Positions 1 to 7,485 are shown, counted from the stretch's first letter. The stretch is 17,215 nt of DNA from WHSM01 sp036375165 (GCA_036375165.1 DASUSI010000023.1:1-17215); one strand, 5' to 3'. Program-made: numbers and translations. The notes: generated from the sequence alone by a model not told the origin.

Positions 1-1304
1 TCGCCGGACAGCACCCAGGCGGCCTGGCGGGCCGCACCGTCAGCGACGTACTCGCCGGGTCGCGGCACCACCACCGGGTGACCCAGCACGGACGGCGCGA
101 TCCGGCGGACCGCCTCGGAACGGGCACCGCCGCCGATCAGGATTACCCGGTCGACCGGCACGCCGTGAGGGACCAGGGCGTCCAGCGCGTCGGCCAGCCC
201 GCACAGCATCCCCTCGATCGCCGCCCGCGCCAGGTGCGCGGCGGTCGACGTGGCCAGCCGTAGCCCGTGGACCGCGCCGGTCGCGTCCGGCCGGTTCGGG
301 GTGCGTTCCCCTTCCAGGTACGGCACCACCACGAGACCGTCCGCACCCGGGGGAGCCGACAGCGCCAGCCGGGACAGCTCCGCGTGGTCCACCCGCAACA
401 TCCCGGCCGCCGCGTCCAGCACCCGGGCCGCGTTCAGGGTGCACACCAACGGCAGGAACCCGCCCATGGCGTCCGCGAACCCGCTCACCGTGCCGGTCGC
501 GTCGGCCACCGGATGGGACACCGCCGCGAACACCGTCCCGGACGTGCCCACCGACACCACCACATCGCCCGGTTCGACGCCCAGCCCCAGCGCCGCCGCC
601 GCGTTGTCCCCGGTGCCCGGCCCGAGCACAGCGCCTGGGCCGGAGCCTGGCATGGAACCGGCAACCCCGGTCGGCCCCAGCACCGTAGGCAACACCGGCA
701 CGTGGCCAAGCGCCCGTGACACCAGGTCCGGCCGGTACTCCTCGGTGGCCGGGGACCAGTAACCGGTGCCACTGGCGTCACCTCGGTCCGTCACCAGAGC
801 GTCCACACCCGCGCCACCCGCGAGCCGCCAGGTCAGCCAGTCGTGCGGCAGGCACACCGCGGCGGTACGCCGCGCCGCGTCGGGCTCATGCGAGGCGAGC
901 CAGCGCAGCTTGGTCACCGTGTACGAGGCGACCGGCACCGAACCCACCGCGTCCGCCCAGGCCCGGCGTCCGGTGTCGCCGCCGCCGAGTTCCGCGATCA
1001 GATCCTCGGCTGCCTGAGCCGAGCGGGTGTCGTTCCACAGCAGCGCGGGACGTACCACGGCACCCGTGTCGTCCAGGCAGACCATCCCGTGCTGCTGCGC
1101 CGCCACCGCGACCGCCGCGACGTCCCCGAGACCCCCGGCCGCTTCGACAGCGGACCGTAACGCCGTCCACCAGGCGTCCGGATGCACCTCGGTACCGTCC
1201 GGGTGCGCCGCCCGGCCCTCCCGGACCAGGTGCCCCGTCTCGGCGTCGCGGATCACCACTTTGCAGGACTGGGTGGACGAGTCCACCCCGGCGACGAGCA
1301 CCAC
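1..1304 (-). CDS. xylB: Xylulokinase (FGGY family), 3' end cut by window edge
   Basis: Phosphorylates D-xylulose with ATP to give D-xylulose-5-phosphate, in the cytoplasm. Reading the minus strand from the GTG at 1304 gives 434 codons open to the window edge. The N-terminus carries GVDSSTQSCK with Asp8 in the FGGY phosphate-binding motif. Further on are AAQQHGMV, LLWNDTRS, SGTGYWSP, GTGDNAAAALG with Asp233, SVGTSGT, YLEGERTPNRP and ILIGGGARSE. Asp8 and Asp233 match the positions expected for the substrate-binding and catalytic-base aspartates of xylulokinases. The last visible residues, VADGAARQAAWVLSG, are typical of the C-terminal part, so probably only some tens of residues are missing. 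It starts one base after the xylA stop (TGA C GTG), so translation is probably coupled; GTG at 1301 is an equally possible start. No Shine-Dalgarno sequence is obvious. The family call is firm; D-xylulose as substrate is supported mainly by the xylA neighbour. Confidence 0.93.
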   Translation of the reverse strand, partial: MVLVAGVDSSTQSCKVVIRDAETGHLVREGRAAHPDGTEVHPDAWWTALRSAVEAAGGLGDVAAVAVAAQQHGMVCLDDTGAVVRPALLWNDTRSAQAAEDLIAELGGGDTGRRAWADAVGSVPVASYTVTKLRWLASHEPDAARRTAAVCLPHDWLTWRLAGGAGVDALVTDRGDASGTGYWSPATEEYRPDLVSRALGHVPVLPTVLGPTGVAGSMPGSGPGAVLGPGTGDNAAAALGLGVEPGDVVVSVGTSGTVFAAVSHPVADATGTVSGFADAMGGFLPLVCTLNAARVLDAAAGMLRVDHAELSRLALSAPPGADGLVVVPYLEGERTPNRPDATGAVHGLRLATSTAAHLARAAIEGMLCGLADALDALVPHGVPVDRVILIGGGARSEAVRRIAPSVLGHPVVVPRPGEYVADGAARQAAWVLSG

Positions 1305-1305
1305 G

Positions 1306-2493
1306 TCAGTGGTTGCCGATCAGGTGGTCCATCGCCAACTGGCTGAGCTCCACGAACCCGTACCCCCGGGCAGCCACAGCCGAAGCGTCGAAGTCCTCGT
1401 ACGCGGAGCGGTCCGCGAGCAGGTCGGCATACGACTCGCCAGGGCCGAGCGTCGGCACTGACAGCTCGGTCACCTTGCTGTTCTCCAGCGCCTGGCGCAC
1501 CGCCGGGTCGGCGCGGAACGCCCGCGCCCGTTCCCGCAACGCCAGGTAGGTGCTCAGGTTCGCCGCCGCTGACACCCATACCCCCTGAACATCCTCGGTA
1601 CGCAACGGCTTGTAGTCGAAGTGGCGCGGTCCGTCATACCCCGCGCCGCCCCCGACCGGCCCGTGCTCCAGCAGGTCCACCAGGAAGAACGCGCTCAGCA
1701 GGTCGCCGTGCCCGAACACGAGATCCTGGTCGTACTTTGGCCCGCGCTGCCCGTTCAGGTCGATATGGAACAGCTTTCCGTGCCACATCGCCTGCGCCAC
1801 CCCGTGTACGAAGTTCAGCCCCGCCATCTGCTCGTGCCCGACCTCAGGGTTGAGCCCCACCATGTCGCGGTGCTCCAGGGTCGAGATGAACGCCAGCGCG
1901 TGCCCGATGGTCGGCAGCAGGATGTCGCCGCGCGGCTCGTTCGGCTTGGGTTCCAGCGCGAACCGGATCCCGTACCCCTGGTCGGTCACGTAGCCCGCGA
2001 GGCTGTCGATGGCCTCCCGGTAGCGGTCCAGTGCGGCGTGGACATCCTTGCCCGCGTCGGTCTCCGAGCCTTCCCGGCCGCCCCAGAACACGTAGGTCTC
2101 CGCGCCCAGCGACGCGGCCAGGTCCAGGTTGCGTATCACCTTGCGGAGCGCGAACCGGCGCACGGACCGGTCGTTGCTGGTGAACGCGCCGTCCTTGAAC
2201 ACCGGATGCGTGAACAGGTTGGTGGTCACCATCGGCACCACCAGCCCGGTTTCCTCCAGCGCCCGCCGGAACCGCTTCAGATGGGCGTCCCGGGTGCTCT
2301 CGTCGCTGCCGAACGGGACCACGTCGTCGTCGTGGAAGCTGACCCCGTACGCGCCGAGGTCGGCGAGCCGGTGCACCGCCTCCACCGGGTCCAACGGCTC
2401 CCGGGTCGGGTCTCCGAACGGGTCTCTGGCCTGCCATCCCACGGTCCACAGGCCGAACGAGAACCGGTCGTCTGGGGTGGGTTGCCGTGCCAT
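1306..2493 (-). CDS. xylA: Xylose isomerase
   Basis: Metal-dependent interconversion of D-xylose and D-xylulose in the cytoplasm, first step of xylose catabolism. The 395-residue product has the size of Streptomyces-type xylose isomerases (about 390). Its residue numbering coincides with that enzyme: His54 and Asp57 in SFHDDD, Thr90 and Phe94 in VTTNLF, Trp137 in VFWGGREG, Glu181 and Lys183 in LEPKPNEPRGD, and Glu217 and His220 in NPEVGHEQM. The metal-binding stretch HIDLNGQ...KYDQDLVFGHGD follows. A longer open frame extends upstream to 2715. ATG at 2493 is chosen because GGAGGG (2501-2506) lies 7 nt before it and because homology begins at MARQPTPDDRFSFGLWTVG. It heads an operon with xylB. 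Its start is about 170 bp from the palindrome at 2660, so the same repressor could act on it, although no convincing xylA promoter was found. Confidence 0.97.
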   Translation of the reverse strand: MARQPTPDDRFSFGLWTVGWQARDPFGDPTREPLDPVEAVHRLADLGAYGVSFHDDDVVPFGSDESTRDAHLKRFRRALEETGLVVPMVTTNLFTHPVFKDGAFTSNDRSVRRFALRKVIRNLDLAASLGAETYVFWGGREGSETDAGKDVHAALDRYREAIDSLAGYVTDQGYGIRFALEPKPNEPRGDILLPTIGHALAFISTLEHRDMVGLNPEVGHEQMAGLNFVHGVAQAMWHGKLFHIDLNGQRGPKYDQDLVFGHGDLLSAFFLVDLLEHGPVGGGAGYDGPRHFDYKPLRTEDVQGVWVSAAANLSTYLALRERARAFRADPAVRQALENSKVTELSVPTLGPGESYADLLADRSAYEDFDASAVAARGYGFVELSQLAMDHLIGNH

Positions 2494-2627
2494 GAAGCTG
2501 CCCTCCGGGACGTCGTCGGGGAAGCCGCCCACGGTCGAACCTAACCCGGCGTGCGTCACTCCGTAACCCCCCGCACCGGCCATCGCCCAACGCCGGAAAT
2601 ACCCCCGAAATTGGTATGCCTCCGGTC

Positions 2628-2656
2628 TTGTGCGTGCTGCGTGAGAACGGTAAAAA
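2628..2656 (+). promoter_or_regulatory. Probable promoter of the tandem MBL gene
   Basis: A TTGTGC hexamer at 2628-2633 and TAAAAA at 2651-2656 are separated by exactly 17 nt, like a housekeeping sigma promoter (3 of 6 and 4 of 6 matches to TTGACA and TATAAT). The expected start point, near 2663, falls inside the palindrome at 2660-2673. This also argues against starting the downstream protein upstream of this promoter. Confidence 0.6.
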
Positions 2657-2659
2657 ATC

Positions 2660-2673
2660 TGGCAACGTTGCCA
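2660..2673. promoter_or_regulatory. LacI-family operator, perfect palindrome
   Basis: TGGCAACGTTGCCA is a perfect 14-bp inverted repeat with a central CG. It fits the general LacI/CcpA-type pattern TGNNANCGNTNNCA and has the same size and frame as the Streptomyces CebR box. It begins 3 bp after the proposed -10 element and covers the predicted transcription start, a standard place for repression. A one-mismatch version of the same site lies at 5977-5990 in front of the transporter operon. It sits in the 242-bp gap between the divergent xylA and MBL genes, which otherwise holds only the promoter and the xylA ribosome-binding site. The regulator at 4784-5833 is the obvious candidate binder (inference). 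Confidence 0.8.
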
Positions 2674-2735
2674 TGCCAGGGGTCTTTTGGTCTCCCACTG
2701 GCATGGCGCGTCCATTCATTCGGGACAGGGCGTGC

Positions 2736-4550
2736 ATGCGAATCACCGAAGGTGTCCACCGCTTCGAGGACACCTGTCATGTGTACGTCCTGGTGCATGA
2801 CCGGGAAGCGGTTCTGATCGACTTCGGCAGCGGCCGGATCCTGGACCACCTCGCCGAGTACGGCGTTGACCGGGTCACCGACGTGCTGGTCACCCACCAC
2901 CACCGGGACCAGGTGCAGGGCCTGTCCCGGGCGGTGGCGGCCGGCATCCGGGTCTGGGTGCCACCGGTCGAGCAGGACCTGTTCGCCCGGGTCGACCGGC
3001 ACTGGCAGGCCCGTACCCTGCTCAACTACTACGACCTGCGGCAGGACCGGTTCTCGCTGCTGGAACCGGTGCAGATCACCGGCACCGTGCCGGAGTACCG
3101 CACCCGCCGGTTCGGCGGCTACCGCATCACCACCCTGCCGACCCCCGGTCACACCCTCGGCTCGGTGTCGTACCTGGTGGACGTGGCCGGGCAACGGCTG
3201 GCTTTCACCGGGGACCTGATCTACGGGCCCGGCCAGGTCTGGTCACTGTCCGCGATGCAGTGGTCGTACTCCGACCTGGAAGGGGTCCGCGCGACCGTGC
3301 TGTCGCTGCGGGAACTCGCCGAGCACGAACCCCAGGTGGTGCTGCCCTCGCACGGCGTCACGATCGACGCCCCGGCCGGCGCGTTCGGCCTGCTGGAACA
3401 GCGACTCCGGGCACTGATCGACAGCCGTCGGGACACCCCCTGGGACCCCGGCGACATCCGGGACCGGCCGTTCGAGGTGTTGAGCCCACACCTGCTCCGC
3501 AACCGCAAGAGCTTCGCCACGTCGTACGTGCTGCTGTCCGACTCCGGTGGCGCGTTGCTGCTCGACTTCGGGTACGACACGGTCACCGCCCTCCCGGTGG
3601 GCGACGACCGCTCCTCGCGGCGGCCGTGGCTGCCGTCGCTTCGGGTGCTGCGCCGGGACTTCGGCGTCGACCGGGTCGAGGTGGCCGTGCCCACCCACTA
3701 CCACGACGACCACGTCGCAGGGTTCAACCTGCTCCGCGAGGTGGAGGGCACCCGGATCTGGGCCGAGCGTTCGATCGCCGACGTGCTCACCGCGCCGTTG
3801 CGCTACGACCTGCCGTGCCTGTGGTACGACCCGATCCCGGTCGACCGGGTGGTCGAGCCGGACCGTCCGGTGCGCTGGCGGGAGTACGAGCTGACGATGT
3901 ACCCGCTGCCCGGCCACACCCGCTACGCCGCCGCGATCGGGTTCGAGGTCGACGGGGTACGGGTGCTCGCCACCGGGGACCAGCAGGACTCCGGGTGGTC
4001 GCCAGGTGAGCGCACCGAGATTCTGAACCTCCAGTACAAGAACCGGTTCCGGATCGACGACTTCGAAGCCAGCGCCCGGCTCTACCAGCGGCTGCGTCCA
4101 CAGTTGATGATCAGTGGACACTGGGCGCCCCGGACGGTCGACGCCGGATATCTGGACATGCTGCTGGAAAAGGGTCAGGACCTGGCCCGGATGCACCGCG
4201 AGCTGCTGCCTCTGTCCGATGTGGACTTCGGTGCCGAGGGCTTCGGGGCCCGGATCGACCCGTACCAGTCCATCACCACCGCCGGCCAGCCGGTGACCAT
4301 GCGGGTTGAGGTGACCAATCCGTTCGGGTCGGTCGAGCAGGTGACGGTGGAGATGTCCGTGCCCGACGGCTGGAAGTGCAACCCGCCGTTGTGCCGGGTG
4401 GCGGTGCCCGCCAAAGCCACCGGCAGCGTGACGTTCGAGGTGATGCCGCCGGACTACGGCACCTGGCAGCGGGCCCGGGTCGCGGCGGACCTCACCGTGG
4501 GCAGCCGGCGGTTCGGGCAACACGCCGAGGCTCTGGTGGACGTGGCATGA
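2736..4550 (+). CDS. Tandem metallo-beta-lactamase-fold hydrolase with C-terminal Ig-like (NEW3-type) domain
   Basis: A 604-residue protein with two MBL domains in one chain, substrate unknown. The first, about residues 1-215, has THHHRDQ (His54, His56, Asp58, Gln59), PTPGHT (His139), FTGD and LPSHG. Gln59 stands where the classical HxHxDH motif has its last histidine. The second, about 255-490, has the complete motif THYHDDH (His321, His323, Asp325, His326), then LPGHT, ATGDQQD and ISGHW. From about residue 505 a beta-rich tail (MRVEVTNPFGS ... VSFEV-like strands) resembles the NEW3 domains attached to some glycosidases. No signal peptide or membrane segment is seen, so it is probably cytoplasmic. 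ATG 2736 is chosen because the frame upstream (ATG 2616) would begin before the promoter and lacks family-like sequence; ACAGGG 7 nt upstream is a weak ribosome site. In this sugar locus a lactonase-like role is conceivable, but I do not assign one. Confidence 0.85.
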   Translation: MRITEGVHRFEDTCHVYVLVHDREAVLIDFGSGRILDHLAEYGVDRVTDVLVTHHHRDQVQGLSRAVAAGIRVWVPPVEQDLFARVDRHWQARTLLNYYDLRQDRFSLLEPVQITGTVPEYRTRRFGGYRITTLPTPGHTLGSVSYLVDVAGQRLAFTGDLIYGPGQVWSLSAMQWSYSDLEGVRATVLSLRELAEHEPQVVLPSHGVTIDAPAGAFGLLEQRLRALIDSRRDTPWDPGDIRDRPFEVLSPHLLRNRKSFATSYVLLSDSGGALLLDFGYDTVTALPVGDDRSSRRPWLPSLRVLRRDFGVDRVEVAVPTHYHDDHVAGFNLLREVEGTRIWAERSIADVLTAPLRYDLPCLWYDPIPVDRVVEPDRPVRWREYELTMYPLPGHTRYAAAIGFEVDGVRVLATGDQQDSGWSPGERTEILNLQYKNRFRIDDFEASARLYQRLRPQLMISGHWAPRTVDAGYLDMLLEKGQDLARMHRELLPLSDVDFGAEGFGARIDPYQSITTAGQPVTMRVEVTNPFGSVEQVTVEMSVPDGWKCNPPLCRVAVPAKATGSVTFEVMPPDYGTWQRARVAADLTVGSRRFGQHAEALVDVA

Positions 4551-4713
4551 GAGCGGCCTGCGCCGGCAGCCCGCGCTCGGGGTGCCCGCGCTCTACTACG
4601 CCAGCCACGTCGACCACACCGGTGAGGAACTGCATCCCGGCGACCTGGCGGAGGTCGCGCGGGTCTGGCGCGACTACCGGGCCTCGTACGGTCTGGCCAC
4701 TCCCGTGCCGTGA
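4549..4713 (+). pseudogene. Gene remnant: C-terminal coding fragment without a start
   Basis: Between the MBL gene and the regulator, one frame reads about 54 codons, ending at TGA 4711-4713. It has a strong coding signature: only about five of 54 third positions are A or T. The peptide includes LGVPALYYASHVDHTGEEL and then LAEVARVWRDYRASYGLA, sequence that looks like the end of a real protein. It has no plausible ATG and no Shine-Dalgarno sequence. Upstream the frame runs into the 3' end of the MBL gene as unnatural, Trp-rich residues. An in-frame GTG at 4582 could give only about 43 residues. The simplest reading is the tail of a deleted or frameshifted gene that once followed the MBL gene; the ATG at 4547 overlapping the MBL stop is in a different frame. 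I do not recognise the family. A sequencing frameshift in a real gene is unlikely, because there is no room for the rest of it. Confidence 0.5.
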
Positions 4714-4725
4714 CTGTCCTCTCGT

Positions 4726-4739
4726 CAGCGTTACCGCTG
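4726..4739. repeat. Short inverted repeat upstream of the regulator gene
   Basis: CAGCG-TTAC-CGCTG is a 5-bp stem with a 4-base loop, 45 bp before the lacI-family start. It does not match the TGGCAACG-type operator. It could be a site for autoregulation or a weak transcription-end hairpin, although no T-run follows. It may also be chance. Confidence 0.3.
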
Positions 4740-4769
4740 GTCCAAGAGGTACATCGGGGTCGAACGTCC

Positions 4770-4775
4770 TACACT
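4770..4775 (+). promoter_or_regulatory. Probable -10 element giving a leaderless regulator mRNA
   Basis: TACACT (4 of 6 to TATAAT) ends 8 nt before the GTG start at 4784, so transcription would begin at or within a base or two of the start codon. No purine-rich ribosome site precedes the GTG. The best -35 candidate, GGTACA at 4748-4753 with a 16-nt spacer, is weak. Confidence 0.45.
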
Positions 4776-4783
4776 GGCCTGCT

Positions 4784-5833
4784 GTGACCGGGCGAGCGAC
4801 GCGAGCCAGAGCAGGGCCGGGCGGTCGCCGGCCCACCGTCCGGGACGTCGCCCGGGAGGCGGGGGTGTCGCCGTCCACGGTGTCCCGAGCGCTGAGCGGC
4901 AAAGGGTACGCCGCCGCTGAGGTCCGCAGCCGGGTGCGCGCGGCAGCCGCCAGGATCGACTACATCCCGGACGCCAACGCGCGTTCCCTACGCAACCGGT
5001 CCAGTCCGTCGATCGGGGTGCTGATCTCGGACCTGCGCAACCCGTTCTACGCCGACCTCGCCGCGGGTGTCGAGCAGGGACTGCGTTCCGCCGGCTACCA
5101 CATGATCCTGGTCAACGACGACGGCGACGCGGACGAGGAACTGCTCGCGGTCCAGGCGTTCGCCGCGATCCGGGTCGCTGGCGTCATCGTCACCCCGGTC
5201 TCGATTCAGGCTCTCCAGCGACTGCACCAGCAGGGTGTCCACGTGGTACAGGCGGACCGGCAGCTCAGCGAGCGGTACGGGGACGCCGTGCTCGGCGACA
5301 ACGAGACCGGCGCGGAACTGGTCACCCGGCACCTGCTGGAGCTGGGACACCGCCGGATCGGACTGCTGATCGACGAGACGAAGTGGAGTTCGGGTGCCGG
5401 CCGGCTCGCCGGGTACCGCGCCGCGCACGCCGCCGCCGGGGTGCCGGTCGACGCGGACCTGATCGCGTTCACCAGTGTCGACGCGGTTGCGGCGGGTGCC
5501 ACGACCGGGAAGCTGCTGGACGAACGTCCCGACGTCACCGCCCTGTTCGCCGGCAACAACGTACTGGCCGAGGGTGCGTTCGCGGAGCTTCAGCGCCGTG
5601 GCCTGCGGCTTCCAGAGCAACTGTCGCTCGCCGCGTACGACGACGTGTCGTGGATGTCGCTGGTACGCCCGGCGATCACCACGGTCTCGCAGCACACCTT
5701 CGACATGGGCCAGCAGTGCGCGGAGGTGCTGTTGGCCCGGCTCTCCGGGGACCATGCCAAGGACGGCGCCCCCCAGGTGGTACGGATCAAACCGGCGCTG
5801 CGCGTCCGGGGCTCCACCGCGCACCCCCGGTGA
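4784..5833 (+). CDS. LacI-family transcriptional regulator
   Basis: A 349-residue DNA-binding regulator of normal family length. The N-terminal helix-turn-helix spans about residues 18-39 (TVRDVAREAGVSPSTVSRAL), followed by the hinge region with DANARSLR. The rest is a periplasmic-binding-protein-like sensor domain with typical segments: IGVLISDLRNPFYADLAAG, VILV-type strands with DGD, GHRRIGLL, AYDDVSWMSL near the C-terminus, then PAITTVSQ. GTG 4784 is chosen because homology begins shortly after it and because the -10-like TACACT lies just upstream; the open frame continues further 5' but overlaps the MBL gene and the remnant. It stands alone between two promoters that carry near-identical palindromes, so it is the likely local repressor and its ligand is probably the transported sugar or a breakdown product (inference). 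Its basic, Arg-rich first 16 residues are an ordinary extension. Confidence 0.93.
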   Translation: MTGRATRARAGPGGRRPTVRDVAREAGVSPSTVSRALSGKGYAAAEVRSRVRAAAARIDYIPDANARSLRNRSSPSIGVLISDLRNPFYADLAAGVEQGLRSAGYHMILVNDDGDADEELLAVQAFAAIRVAGVIVTPVSIQALQRLHQQGVHVVQADRQLSERYGDAVLGDNETGAELVTRHLLELGHRRIGLLIDETKWSSGAGRLAGYRAAHAAAGVPVDADLIAFTSVDAVAAGATTGKLLDERPDVTALFAGNNVLAEGAFAELQRRGLRLPEQLSLAAYDDVSWMSLVRPAITTVSQHTFDMGQQCAEVLLARLSGDHAKDGAPQVVRIKPALRVRGSTAHPR

Positions 5834-5936
5834 GATCGTCAGTCGACCCCGGATAGCGATCTTGGTGCTGGCCGGGGACTCGGTGAGGCGGGCGGGAGCA
5901 AGACCGAAACGTCTGGTAACGAACCGGCTGACCGCC

Positions 5937-5966
5937 TTGACCGACTGTCCGGAACGCCCCTAGATT
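5937..5966 (+). promoter_or_regulatory. Promoter of the transporter-glycosidase operon
   Basis: TTGACC at 5937-5942 (5 of 6 to TTGACA) and TAGATT at 5961-5966 (4 of 6 to TATAAT) are 18 nt apart. Transcription would start near 5973, just before the operator at 5977-5990, leaving a leader of about 150 nt before the first gene. The 290-bp gap between the regulator and this operon otherwise shows no gene and no convincing terminator. Confidence 0.7.
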
Positions 5967-5975
5967 CGCCCTCAC

Positions 5976-5991
5976 GTGGCAACGATGCCAC
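5976..5991. promoter_or_regulatory. LacI-family operator before the ABC operon
   Basis: GTGGCAACGATGCCAC is a 16-bp inverted repeat with a single mismatched pair next to the central CG. Its core TGGCAACGATGCCA differs by one base from the perfect palindrome at 2660-2673. Both lie a few bases after a -10 element. The match in sequence and in placement argues that one repressor controls both transcription units. Confidence 0.8.
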
Positions 5992-6123
5992 ACCGGAACC
6001 GTGGCGACCCACGGCAGCGGTGCCGCACCTCCGGCCGCCGCCCAGGGAGCGTCGCACCTCGGGGCGAGAAGGCCGGCGTGTGGCGGGTCGCCGGGTTCCT
6101 TTTTGAGTACGTGGAGGAGTTTC
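5992..6123 (+). other. 5' leader of the transporter operon with ribosome-binding site
   Basis: About 130 nt of transcribed leader. GGCGACCC at 6003-6010 is exactly complementary to GGGTCGCC at 6085-6092, and a CCTTTTT run follows a few bases later, so a long-range fold is possible. GGAGGAG at 6113-6119 is a strong ribosome site, 4 nt before the ATG at 6124, and fixes the start of the lipoprotein. No known riboswitch was recognised. Confidence 0.4.
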
Positions 6124-7482
6124 ATGTCCAACCGACGTACCAAATTCGCCACCACCGCCGCCATCCTCGCGCTGGTCCTCTCCGGCTGCGGCGGGGTCGG
6201 TGCCAACAACGACAAGCTCAGCGGCGACGGCAAGCCCGTCACCCTCACCAGCATGGGGTTTGGTGCCGGCGACGAGATCGCCAAGGTCCGGGTGGATGAA
6301 GCGCTCAAGACGATCAGCCCGGACAAGGTCAAGCTCAGCGAAAACGCGTTCGACGCCCAGCAGTTCCTGTCCGCGGTGGCGGCGGGTTCCCCGCCGGACC
6401 TGGTCTACCTGGGACGACAGGTGCTCGGCAGCTACGCCGCCAAAGACAATCTGATGCCGCTCACCGACTGCATCGCCAAACAGAAGATCGACATGAAGCA
6501 GTACCGGGTGCCCGCGGTCAAGGAGGTCACCCTGGACGGCAAGGTCTACGGCCTGCCGGAGTTCTACAGCAACCGCATCGTCCTGATCAACAACGCGGCG
6601 CTGAAGGAGGCCGGGGTCGATCCCGCCGGTGTGACCACCAGCGACTGGGCCGCCCTCACCGACCTGGCCCGGACGCTCACCAAGCGGAACGGGAAAGGCA
6701 AGCTGTCCCGGATCGGCTTTGACCCCAAGATCCCGGAGTTCCTCCCGATGTGGGCCAGGGCCAACGGCGTCTCGATCATCAGCGAGGACGGCAGGACCGC
6801 GAACCTGGCCGACCCGAAGCTGGTCGAGGCACTGGAGTACACCGTCAGCCTGATCAACTTGCAGGGCGGCTGGGGCAAGTTCAAGGCGTTCCGGGACTCG
6901 TTCGACTTCTTCGGCGCGAAGAACCAGTTCGCGAAGAACCAGTTGGGTGCCTTCCCGATGGAGGACTGGTACCTCAACGTGCTGGCCGAGAACTCCCCGG
7001 ACGTGCAGATCACCGCCGTGCCATTCACCGGTTTGGACGGCCAGACCGTCGACTTCGTCTCCGGCCAGGCGTGGGCGATCCCGGCCGCCAGCAAACACAA
7101 GGACGTGGCCTGCGAGTTCATCAAGACCATGACCGACTCCAAGACCTGGGTCAAGGCGGCGCAGGCCAGGGCGAAGGCCCGAGCGGCCGAGAACAAGCCG
7201 TACACCGGCACGTACACCGGCAACCTGGTCGCCGACCAGACGATCTTCGGTGAGCTGGTGAAGCCCAGCGGCAACACCAGCCTGGACGCGGCGGTCCAGG
7301 TGGTGCTCAAGGCCCAGGAGTCAGCGGTCACCCTGCCCAGTTCCCCGGCCGGGGAGGAGTTCCTGAAAGCCTGGGAGTCCGCTGTGAACCGGGTGCTGTC
7401 CGGTGACCAGAAGCCGGCCGAGGCACTCGCCCAGGCCCAGGAGGAAGCGCAGAAGGCACTCGACGCGGCGGCCGGGAACTGA
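6124..7482 (+). CDS. ABC sugar transporter, solute-binding lipoprotein (CUT1 type)
   Basis: Extracellular sugar-capturing component of an ABC importer, 452 residues. Residues 1-22 are a lipoprotein signal: basic MSNRRTK, hydrophobic core AAILALVL, lipobox LSGC with Cys22 as the lipid-anchored residue. The mature part shows the pattern of family-1 binding proteins, with FDAQQFLSAVAAGSPPDLVY early, then KVYGLPEFYSN, GAFPMEDWYLN and AWAIPAASKHKDVACEFI. The C-terminal tail is Ala/Gln/Glu-rich (EALAQAQEEAQKALDAAAG), as is common in this family. The length is normal. It is the first gene of the long operon, and the start is fixed by the ribosome site at 6113-6119. The ligand cannot be read from sequence; the neighbouring glycosidases suggest an oligosaccharide. 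Confidence 0.95.
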   Translation: MSNRRTKFATTAAILALVLSGCGGVGANNDKLSGDGKPVTLTSMGFGAGDEIAKVRVDEALKTISPDKVKLSENAFDAQQFLSAVAAGSPPDLVYLGRQVLGSYAAKDNLMPLTDCIAKQKIDMKQYRVPAVKEVTLDGKVYGLPEFYSNRIVLINNAALKEAGVDPAGVTTSDWAALTDLARTLTKRNGKGKLSRIGFDPKIPEFLPMWARANGVSIISEDGRTANLADPKLVEALEYTVSLINLQGGWGKFKAFRDSFDFFGAKNQFAKNQLGAFPMEDWYLNVLAENSPDVQITAVPFTGLDGQTVDFVSGQAWAIPAASKHKDVACEFIKTMTDSKTWVKAAQARAKARAAENKPYTGTYTGNLVADQTIFGELVKPSGNTSLDAAVQVVLKAQESAVTLPSSPAGEEFLKAWESAVNRVLSGDQKPAEALAQAQEEAQKALDAAAGN

Positions 7483-7485
7483 GGC

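Noticed and set aside
2494..2715. Upstream extension of xylA to 2715
   Set aside because: ATG 2493 has a good ribosome site, and its numbering matches Streptomyces xylose isomerase exactly.
2616..2735. Upstream extension of the MBL protein to ATG 2616
   Set aside because: It would begin before the promoter at 2628-2656 and translate the operator; the residues do not look like the family.
3188..3202. GGGCAACGGCTGGC as a third operator copy
   Set aside because: Imperfect palindrome inside the MBL coding region, with no nearby promoter.
4376..4783. Long upstream extension of the regulator frame
   Set aside because: It overlaps the MBL gene and the remnant out of frame; the residues are not LacI-like and GTG 4784 has a -10 element just upstream.
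5834..5900. Terminator after the regulator
   Set aside because: Only loose CCCCGG/CCGGGG and AGATCG/CGATCT pairings with long loops and no T-run.
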